From Plakobranchus ocellatus (taxonomy: Eukaryota; Mollusca; Gastropoda; Plakobranchidae), in assembly GCA_019648995.1 (NCBI GenBank), contig BLXT01000208.1, positions 217,949 to 240,888 of the forward strand: a stretch of 22,940 nucleotides of DNA, in the 5' to 3' direction. Shown piece after piece: positions 21,601 to 22,940 of the stretch. Numbering within the stretch: the stretch's first letter is position 1; every line of letters starts with the position of its first letter. The position numbers and the translations under genes are program-made. The notes under the pieces were generated by a model that ran no database searches, was not told the DNA's origin, and worked only from the letters and a program-made list of their open reading frames with translations.

Positions 21601-22596
21601 AAGCTTGTTATTGAAATTTTATAGTGACATGCATTGTTTGAGATATGATTTGACTAAGTGTTTTCAGATCTTATGTGTCTGAATAGTGTATTTTTTTTTA
21701 CAAATTTTAAGGATAATTTTTTTTTGCATTGTACCAGAACGGCCTATGACATTTGCTGGCAAAAGTTATGCCAAGTGGCGCCTCAGGCACTCTACAAAGA
21801 AGCGTTTCTCTCTCCGGCTAAGAGTCCGCACTCGTCAAACCACAGCTGTTCTTATGTATGCAAAAGGCAAAGTTGATTACAGCATTTTGAAGGTAAGAAA
21901 TATTTTTGTTGTCCCAATAAGTTCTTTCTATCCATTAAAACAAGTGAGATTCATAGGTCCAATCTGTTTCACAACCTATATCTTTCTAGAAATATATCAT
22001 GCCTTTTATTATTATTATTATTATCCAAAATCAAGTCATTTCAAAGCTCCAGCTATAGAATCTAACTACTGTTTGGCAATCAAGATTAGTAATATTTTAA
22101 TATATTTTAGCTCGAGAAATATGTTTTAAAAAAAGCATTAGTTGCAATTTATCCTTTGGCTCAGCAAATGTATAAAAAAAAGTCACTATCATTAATAATA
22201 AAAAAAATAAACTAATATTATAAACTGCCAGAACTTTATAGCTCCACCATGTACAGTATTGTATATTAGCTGAAAATGTTCAAATCTTATAACAGTATTG
22301 TTTTGTCCCCTCGTTTATTCCAGATTGAGCGAGGCAGCCTAGTGTACAAGTTTGACTGTGGCAGTGGGGAGGGTCATGTCCGCATCCCTGTAGCCCTAAG
22401 TGATGGTCAGTGGCACACCATCAAACTGGAGCGGAATGGTCGTGAGGCTGAACTCTCTCTTGATGCTGCATACACAGCTCTAGGCATAGCTCCAGGAATA
22501 CATGCTATTCTTAACGTAGACACAGAAGAACTTTTCTTTGGTGCTGAGGTAGATGTTTTCCCCAATGGATATCATGACATTGGACATGGATTTGAA
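500..22596 (+). CDS. FAT1/2/3-like: FAT1/2/3-class giant cadherin, 26 internal exons, partial at both ends
   Basis: The predicted product is a single-pass plasma-membrane cadherin; family members act in adhesion, actin organisation and planar polarity. Exons: 500-621, 1505-1690, 2517-2651, 3161-3306, 3781-4142, 5107-5315, 5610-5748, 6196-6353, 6888-7124, 7390-7526, 8167-8404, 9115-9267, 9596-9757, 10269-10434, 10893-11011, 11644-11764, 12059-12207, 12870-13107, 13875-14089, 14683-14820, 15634-15777, 19021-19199, 19891-20828, 21379-21540, 21738-21892, 22324-22596. The joined frame has no stop over 1,793 codons. Domain order is CA1 (C-terminal part), CA2-CA14, membrane-adjacent-like domain, EGF, LamG. 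LamG placed after the last cadherin repeat and a single EGF points to the FAT1/2/3 class, because FAT4/Drosophila Fat and CELSR arrange EGF and LamG differently. The start codon, signal peptide, upstream repeats, membrane segment and tail are outside the window. Family assignment is firm; which vertebrate paralogue is closest cannot be decided here. Confidence 0.93.
622..1504. other. Intron, 883 bp
   Basis: Phase-0 intron interrupting CA1 just before DVNDN. AT-rich with T runs near 868-890. I see no exon-like or RNA-gene signal. Confidence 0.8.
1505..1690 (+). CDS. FAT1/2/3-like: Exon: CA1/CA2 linker and first half of CA2
   Basis: The acceptor is tttttag before 1505 and the donor is gtaagg at 1691, phase 0 at both ends. 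Residues 41-102 open with the calcium-binding linker DVNDNPPVF, followed by the PES motif (canonical XEX glutamate) and NDSDSGANA, the canonical DxD-type loop. The exon ends at EHFQ, just before the strand that carries DPESG in the next exon. Confidence 0.92.
1691..2516. other. Intron, 826 bp
   Basis: Phase-0 intron in CA2. AT-rich, with a pyrimidine-rich T-run cluster near 2383-2400. Nothing else recognised. Confidence 0.8.
2517..2651 (+). CDS. FAT1/2/3-like: Exon: second half of CA2
   Basis: The acceptor is cttttccag before 2517 and the donor is gtaaca at 2652, phase 0 at both ends. The first codon is ATG, but it is an internal Met: the exon continues directly from EHFQ with MDPESGKI. Residues 103-147 include LDHE (LDRE variant) and FLVIARDGG. 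This is a typical cadherin second half with the calcium ligands present. Confidence 0.92.
2652..3160. other. Intron, 509 bp
   Basis: Phase-0 intron placed just before the CA2/CA3 linker. A good polypyrimidine tract precedes the acceptor. No other feature seen. Confidence 0.8.
3161..3306 (+). CDS. FAT1/2/3-like: Exon: CA2/CA3 linker and first half of CA3
   Basis: The acceptor is tgttctcag before 3161. The donor is gttgaa at 3307, a weak match to consensus. Entry is phase 0 and exit phase 2. Residues 148-195 start VLDLNDNAPVF, an intact linker. In CA3 the usual XEX glutamate is absent (ISDQ at that position), while the DPDDSD loop is kept. A cysteine in YDCY may pair with the one in SFCRV, encoded by the next exon. 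Confidence 0.88.
3307..3780. other. Intron, 474 bp
   Basis: Phase-2 intron in CA3 with the weak donor gttgaa and the strong acceptor ttccctccag. An open antisense frame across its 5' part is compositional, with no recognisable protein. Confidence 0.8.
3781..4142 (+). CDS. FAT1/2/3-like: Exon: second half of CA3 and first half of CA4
   Basis: The acceptor is ttccctccag before 3781 and the donor is gtgagg at 4143. It enters in phase 2 (AG|C gives Ser, reading AYS-IVDGDE) and leaves in phase 1 in the Gly of DADTG. At 362 bp it is the largest exon of the cadherin array before the 938-bp exon. The CA3 part lacks LDRE, having SEQRNPT there. The CA3/CA4 linker is VRNSNSHTPAF instead of DxNDNxPxF. 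CA4 keeps its glutamate (VTESS) and DPD loop. Confidence 0.9.
4143..5106. other. Intron, 964 bp
   Basis: Phase-1 intron in CA4. AT-rich, with a T/A run near 4199-4211. Antisense open frames at 4365-4598 and 4919-5122 show no family features. Confidence 0.8.
5107..5315 (+). CDS. FAT1/2/3-like: Exon: second half of CA4 and start of CA5
   Basis: The acceptor is ttctctcag before 5107 and the donor is gtgaga at 5316. It enters in phase 1, completing Gly317 of DADTG, and leaves in phase 0. It contains a canonical LDRE, VSARDNGG and the linker DVNDHAPQF. CA5 begins with the sequence around SVVFYNASVGTPVLK, which has no XEX glutamate where one is expected. Confidence 0.92.
5610..5748 (+). CDS. FAT1/2/3-like: Exon: middle of CA5
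   Basis: The acceptor is tctggagcag before 5610 and the donor is gtacat at 5749; entry phase 0, exit phase 1. A long ORF overlaps it in another frame, so it is easy to miss. In the correct frame residues 387-432 read IEAQDEDEGDNARLVYNI, then FDLNADTGELITKKP. The DxD-type loop is present, but LDRE is replaced by KKPMATY. Confidence 0.88.
5749..6195. other. Intron, 447 bp
   Basis: Phase-1 intron in CA5, very AT-rich with a TTA-rich patch near 5948-5965. Nothing coding recognised. Confidence 0.8.
6196..6353 (+). CDS. FAT1/2/3-like: Exon: end of CA5, degenerate linker, start of CA6
   Basis: The acceptor is ctttctcag before 6196 and the donor is gtgaga at 6354. Entry is phase 1 (G|AA gives Glu433), exit phase 0. 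It encodes FQFFVRVTDQGNPPLKS, a good F-G strand region. The interdomain linker is GRNDKPPRY rather than DxNDNxPxF. CA6 opens with IVDENEQ, where the glutamate is retained. Confidence 0.9.
6354..6887. other. Intron, 534 bp
   Basis: Phase-0 intron at the start of CA6. It begins with a C/T-rich stretch (6370-6400). No other feature seen. Confidence 0.8.
6888..7124 (+). CDS. FAT1/2/3-like: Exon: most of CA6
   Basis: The acceptor is taccaag before 6888, with a pyrimidine-rich stretch (6847-6870) a little upstream. The donor is gtaaaa at 7125. Phase 0 at both ends. I placed the start at 6888 because DENEQ-VGTIVATV then has the spacing seen in the other repeats. The DxD loop is missing (AEGPPG), while LDRE and LTVRAQTDG are present. 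An upstream extension stays open in frame but shows no cadherin similarity. Confidence 0.85.
7390..7526 (+). CDS. FAT1/2/3-like: Exon: CA6/CA7 linker and first half of CA7
   Basis: The acceptor is gccatcag before 7390 and the donor is gtaagg at 7527. Entry phase 0, exit phase 2 (AG|). Residues 565-609 begin IRDVNDNPPRF, an intact calcium linker, then VPEDAPAQH (glutamate present) and ASDKDKE (DxD). The open frame is too short to stand out on length alone; motif content and the phase match support it. Confidence 0.9.
7527..8166. other. Intron, 640 bp
   Basis: Phase-2 intron in CA7. AT-rich; short open frames here carry no motif. Nothing else seen. Confidence 0.8.
8167..8404 (+). CDS. FAT1/2/3-like: Exon: second half of CA7 and CA7/CA8 linker
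   Basis: The acceptor is ccttgcag before 8167 and the donor is gtctgt at 8405. It enters in phase 2 (AG|G gives Arg610) and leaves in phase 0. It encodes FALSPDSGWVTLL, a canonical LDRE, LSVLVWDTPDS and the linker DVNDNAPTF. The loop between the F and G strands (around SAGRNSDVSLTAS) is longer than in neighbouring repeats. Confidence 0.92.
8405..9114. other. Intron, 710 bp
   Basis: Phase-0 intron directly after DVNDNAPTFQ. AT-rich with a T-rich patch at 8671-8700. Nothing else recognised. Confidence 0.8.
9115..9267 (+). CDS. FAT1/2/3-like: Exon: first half of CA8
   Basis: The acceptor is atctacag before 9115. The donor is gttggt at 9268, phase 0 at both ends. A stronger-looking GT at 9272 would shift the frame and reach a stop early in the next exon, so 9267 is preferred. 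Residues 690-740 include AVNEGALPGT (glutamate present) and ETEDVDSAVNSDV (DxD loop), ending DQFE. Confidence 0.88.
9268..9595. other. Intron, 328 bp
   Basis: Phase-0 intron in CA8 with the weak donor gttggt. No feature seen inside. Confidence 0.8.
9596..9757 (+). CDS. FAT1/2/3-like: Exon: second half of CA8 and linker
   Basis: The acceptor is catttcag before 9596 and the donor is gtaagg at 9758, phase 0 at both ends. Residues 741-794 contain STGELLVNRELDRE, LRIAATDGA and the linker DDNDNVPVC. The position after P-x in the linker is Cys instead of the usual Phe. The exon follows exactly from DQFE in the preceding one. Confidence 0.92.
9758..10268. other. Intron, 511 bp
   Basis: Phase-0 intron between CA8 and CA9. 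It contains an A/G-rich patch near 9851-9880. Nothing coding recognised. Confidence 0.8.
10269..10434 (+). CDS. FAT1/2/3-like: Exon: first half of CA9
   Basis: The acceptor is ctttacag before 10269 and the donor is gtatat at 10435. Entry phase 0, exit phase 1 in the Gly of a D-S-S-S-G motif. It encodes PVYQSVVNEDVTVNT and KATDADDPTTVNSKVTYSL. The XEX glutamate and DxD loop are intact. Confidence 0.92.
10435..10892. other. Intron, 458 bp
   Basis: Phase-1 intron in CA9. AT-rich; overlapping sense and antisense open frames here have no motif content. Confidence 0.8.
10893..11011 (+). CDS. FAT1/2/3-like: Exon: second half of CA9
   Basis: The acceptor is ttttgtag before 10893 and the donor is gtatgc at 11012. 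Entry phase 1 (G|GT, Gly850), exit phase 0 just before the DVNDN of the next exon. It encodes VIRTAQLLDRE, FIAVATDGGG and the SVIVLLK strand. A single cysteine sits in LTCSAS. Confidence 0.92.
11012..11643. other. Intron, 632 bp
   Basis: Phase-0 intron before DVNDNIPVF. Parts of it are less T-rich than other introns. Two AGATCT palindromes lie close together (about 11410-11432). I see no exon or known element. Confidence 0.75.
11644..11764 (+). CDS. FAT1/2/3-like: Exon: CA9/CA10 linker and start of CA10
   Basis: The acceptor is tctcctag before 11644 and the donor is gtaaga at 11765. Entry phase 0, exit phase 1. Residues 890-929 start DVNDNIPVF, followed by NIKEDAKLHT (glutamate) and AATDADI (DxD loop). 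The exon ends within the Gly codon following DADI. Confidence 0.92.
11940..11965 (+). repeat. Poly-T tract of about 26 bases
   Basis: An uninterrupted T run inside the phase-1 intron of CA10 (11765-12058), followed by a short CA-rich patch. Length is likely to vary between individuals and to be error-prone in sequencing. Confidence 0.9.
12059..12207 (+). CDS. FAT1/2/3-like: Exon: central part of CA10
   Basis: The acceptor is ttttacag before 12059 and the donor is gtaaat at 12208. Entry phase 1 (Gly930), exit phase 0. It encodes INSQVRYGL, FEIDPDTGII, LDRE and YELTVTAHNL. The last ~27 bases are homologous to two further copies in the following intron, each also ending in GGTAAATG, so the true donor has two downstream look-alikes. 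Confidence 0.92.
12181..12550 (+). repeat. Three-copy degenerate tandem repeat spanning an exon end and splice donor
   Basis: Copies start near 12181, 12316 and 12436. Offsets are 135 and 120 bp; a 15-bp indel in the second copy explains the difference. Shared anchors are GTAAATG at 12208, 12343 and 12463, the motif cAGTCA at 12188, 12323 and 12443, and a TATAGCTTT-containing block. By eye, copies 1 and 2 differ at 8 of 60 bases over 12241-12300 versus 12361-12420, so the repeat is not very recent. The first copy includes the last ~27 bases of the CA10 exon and its donor. Confidence 0.85.
12551..12869. other. Remainder of intron 12208-12869
   Basis: AT-rich intron sequence after the triplicated block, with a T run near 12651-12660 and a pyrimidine tract leading to the acceptor at 12869. 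Nothing else recognised. Confidence 0.75.
12870..13107 (+). CDS. FAT1/2/3-like: Exon: end of CA10, linker, first half of CA11
   Basis: The acceptor is tttatag before 12870 and the donor is gtaaag at 13108. Entry phase 0, exit phase 1 in the Gly of DAHTG. It encodes the linker DVNDNPPEF and then AIEEFADIGT (glutamate present). CA11's DxD loop is altered (ATSLDIGVN in place of A-x-D-x-D). The strand FTIDAHTG closes the exon. Confidence 0.92.
13108..13874. other. Intron, 767 bp
   Basis: Phase-1 intron in CA11, AT-rich, with a T run at about 13671-13684. No recognisable feature. Confidence 0.8.
13875..14089 (+). CDS. FAT1/2/3-like: Exon: second half of CA11, linker, start of CA12
   Basis: The acceptor is gtgcatag before 13875 and the donor is gtagga at 14090. 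Entry phase 1 (Gly1059), exit phase 0. It contains PLDHE (LDRE variant), LTVLATDQGSPP and DVNDNSPRF. CA12 starts with HVSEAATVGTEIFR, and the exon stops where the exon at 5107-5315 stops in CA5. Confidence 0.92.
14090..14682. other. Intron, 593 bp
   Basis: Phase-0 intron in CA12. Several A and T runs; a T-rich tract (14647-14670) precedes the acceptor. Nothing coding recognised. Confidence 0.8.
14683..14820 (+). CDS. FAT1/2/3-like: Exon: middle of CA12
   Basis: The acceptor is actatcag before 14683, after a T-rich tract. The donor is gtacag at 14821. Phase 0 at both ends. Residues 1131-1176 read VMATDSDSPQNAKITYSI, then FIIDPHLGIMQV and LDREK. All expected calcium ligands of this segment are present. 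Confidence 0.92.
14821..15633. other. Intron, 813 bp
   Basis: Phase-0 intron in CA12. A short inverted repeat, CCTATG/CATAGG with a 6-base spacer, lies near 15191-15208; it is too small to call functional. Nothing else seen. Confidence 0.75.
15634..15777 (+). CDS. FAT1/2/3-like: Exon: end of CA12, linker, start of CA13
   Basis: The acceptor is cttgtgcag before 15634 and the donor is gtgagg at 15778, phase 0 at both ends. It encodes YSLVIQAHDSGVP and the linker DDANDNPPSF, then IYRGLVQ, which continues as EGRRTG across the longest intron in the window. An antisense open frame over the same bases (15571-15792) is a shadow of this exon. Confidence 0.92.
17192..17557 (+). repeat. Tandem duplication, 183-bp unit, two near-identical copies
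   Basis: Unit 1 is about 17192-17374 and unit 2 about 17375-17557; boundaries are uncertain within the T runs. I count two substitutions between copies: G17241 versus A17424, and A17295 versus T17478. Even the internal T8 run is equal in length. Each unit contains CATGTTC and GAACATG (17200-17206 and 17233-17239 in copy 1), an inverted pair, and TGACGTAA (17343-17350 and 17526-17533). Confidence 0.95.
18191..18208 (+). repeat. ATC trinucleotide microsatellite, six units
   Basis: Six perfect ATC units inside the long intron. A short open frame across it reads as polyHis, which is compositional rather than coding. Confidence 0.9.
19021..19199 (+). CDS. FAT1/2/3-like: Exon: most of CA13
   Basis: The acceptor is gtttcctcag before 19021 and the donor is gtaagt at 19200, a perfect consensus. 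Entry phase 0, exit phase 2 (AT|). VQ-EGRRTGIEIL matches my recollection of the penultimate repeat of vertebrate FATs, so no exon appears to be missing in the 3.2-kb intron. TDVDLPENGRPFHFEI and FHIDSSGLI are cadherin strands. LDRE is replaced by LSKHVKD. Confidence 0.9.
19200..19890. other. Intron, 691 bp
   Basis: Phase-2 intron with a consensus gtaagt donor. AT-rich, with a T run and a short GT run near 19463-19482. No other feature recognised. Confidence 0.8.
19891..20828 (+). CDS. FAT1/2/3-like: Large exon: end of CA13, last cadherin repeat CA14, membrane-adjacent-like domain with RSKR/S site
   Basis: The acceptor is atttacag before 19891 and the donor is gtaggt at 20829; entry phase 2 (AT|C, Ile1284), exit phase 1. 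Residues 1284-1319 finish CA13 and end in a degenerate linker, VNDSLHAPEV. Residues 1320-1407 are CA14, recognised by FFGGVIGRVKARDLD and YVVNASVSDGKF, with no calcium linker after it. Residues about 1408-1560 resemble the conserved region after the cadherin repeats in FAT and CELSR proteins (AVTIQFDNLSEEQF, then LDVLFAVRKS), interpreted here as a ferredoxin/SEA-like membrane-adjacent domain. In its middle lies a Ser- and Lys-rich stretch with RSKR at 1485-1488 followed by Ser, a furin consensus. The exon ends at KCVCLE, the lead-in to the EGF. Its 938 bp without an intron contrasts with all other exons here. Confidence 0.93.
20492..20506 (+). other. Candidate furin (proprotein convertase) cleavage site RSKR/S
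   Basis: Residues 1485-1489 read R-S-K-R-S and fit R-x-K/R-R followed by a small residue. The flanks (KKH before, SGQ after) are basic and polar and look exposed. The site sits between two conserved blocks of the membrane-adjacent-like domain. Cleavage is a prediction from the motif only. Confidence 0.6.
20829..21378. other. Intron, 550 bp
   Basis: Phase-1 intron between the membrane-adjacent-like domain and the EGF. No recognisable feature. Confidence 0.8.
21379..21540 (+). CDS. FAT1/2/3-like: Exon: first EGF domain after the cadherin array
   Basis: The acceptor is tgtatag before 21379 and the donor is gtaatt at 21541, phase 1 at both ends. Six cysteines at residues 1604, 1609, 1615, 1625, 1627 and 1636 have EGF spacing C-x4-C-x5-C-x9-C-x-C-x8-C. 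CPEGRTGHNCE is the usual C-terminal signature. An extra Cys at 1599 probably pairs with the CVC at the end of the preceding exon. Two more (1643, 1648) lie between EGF and LamG. Symmetrical phase 1 is typical of EGF modules. Confidence 0.92.
   Translation: MTVLNKYVVTQPVLLTQCANGMLLVTLSVSAPRDAQATIVRMLCHYAVVTAVP
21738..21892 (+). CDS. FAT1/2/3-like: Exon: N-terminal part of laminin G domain
   Basis: The acceptor is ttgtaccag before 21738 and the donor is gtaaga at 21893. Entry phase 1 (G|AA, Glu1651), exit phase 0. It encodes MTFAGKSYAKWRL, FSLRLRVRTRQTTAVLMYAKG and VDYSILK, the first strands of a LamG jelly-roll as found after the first EGF in FAT1/2/3. Longer open frames nearby mix this exon with intron sequence. 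Confidence 0.92.
21893..22323. other. Intron, 431 bp, with TTA microsatellite
   Basis: Phase-0 intron in LamG. It contains a short TTA repeat at about 22006-22024. Otherwise AT-rich with nothing recognised. Confidence 0.8.
22324..22596 (+). CDS. FAT1/2/3-like: Exon: central part of laminin G domain
   Basis: The acceptor is tttattccag before 22324 and the donor is gtgagt at 22597, phase 0 at both ends. It encodes LVYKFDCGSGEG, LSDGQWHTIKLERNG (the W-H-x-I/V core of LamG) and LFFGAEVDVFPNG, ending GHGFE. The family expects a G-C-I/M block next to close LamG. No such exon follows before the window ends, so the gene continues outside. Confidence 0.93.
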
Positions 22597-22940
22597 GTGA
22601 GTATAATAAATTTCCTTTTGAACATCATTTGATTTGCTTTGTGTTACTTTGAGATATTTCACTTTCAAGTTTTTTTTTCACTTTTTGGCTTTGTCAGGTC
22701 CATAAGAATTGAAGCTGATGAGGGACCATACTTGAGTAACATATAACAGAAGTAACCTCTTGCAAAATATTTTAGGGCCATTGCACTGACCGCCAGGGCT
22801 ACAAGCGTGCTTCAAGGGTTATAGCAAATTTTTTTCCTTAAAAGGCAAGGAAGTGAAATGTATGCCCCAGAGCTGTGTTTCAATACTGATAGTTATGCTT
22901 GAAGACTTAACGTGCTACCTTTTTTTTGGGGGGGGGGGGG
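22597..22940. other. Partial intron at the right edge ending in a poly-G run
   Basis: It starts with the consensus donor gtgagt. No exon able to supply the expected G-C-I/M block of LamG is present. A segment around 22770-22835 is less AT-rich than the surrounding intron and could be part of a dispersed repeat. The last ~13 bases are all G after a T run, which looks like a contig edge or low-quality end. Confidence 0.7.

Noticed and set aside
22770-22830. tRNA-derived SINE on the reverse strand
   Set aside because: A vague A-box-like TGGCGGTCAGTG is visible, but I could find no convincing B box or tail, so a SINE call is not supported.
22774-22840. Possible next exon after TTTTAG at 22775
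   Set aside because: In phase 0 it reads GHCTDRQGYK and reaches a stop after about 21 codons. It lacks the G-C-I/M block expected to close LamG.

Overview
This is intron-rich, AT-rich animal genomic DNA, not prokaryotic. One protein-coding gene on the + strand fills the window and runs off both ends. It encodes a giant FAT-type cadherin of the FAT1/2/3 (Drosophila kugelei, 'fat-like') class. I resolved 26 exons from 500 to 22596. Every junction has an AG acceptor and a GT donor, and intron phases match across all 25 joins. The exons sum to 5,381 bp, giving one uninterrupted frame of 1,793 complete codons after a 2-base split codon. Residue numbers below count from the first complete codon, at 502.

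Layout: 500-20270 encodes the C-terminal part of one cadherin repeat (called CA1 here) and then thirteen complete repeats (CA2-CA14). If the family's usual 34 repeats apply, these are about repeats 21-34. The 938-bp exon at 19891-20828 carries the end of CA13, all of CA14 and a non-cadherin domain resembling the membrane-adjacent (ferredoxin/SEA-like) region of FAT and CELSR proteins. That domain contains an insertion with an RSKR/S furin-type site. An EGF domain (21379-21540) and most of a laminin G domain (21738-22596) follow. The end of LamG, the later EGF repeats, the transmembrane segment and the cytoplasmic tail lie beyond the window, as do the signal peptide and the N-terminal repeats.

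Non-coding part: apart from one 3.2-kb intron (15778-19020), complete introns range from about 0.2 to 1 kb. They are T-rich with few recognisable features. Exceptions are a near-identical 183-bp tandem duplication at 17192-17557, a three-copy degenerate tandem repeat at 12181-12550 whose first copy includes an exon end and its splice donor, simple repeats, and a terminal poly-G tract that looks like an assembly edge. I saw no tRNA, rRNA, CRISPR array, complete transposon or second gene.

Organism: the family restricts this to an animal. The many small exons, short AT-rich introns and FAT1/2/3-like domain order suit a non-insect invertebrate, perhaps a mollusc or other lophotrochozoan; that taxonomic guess is weak. 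The protein is expected to be a very large single-pass plasma-membrane adhesion and planar-polarity receptor.
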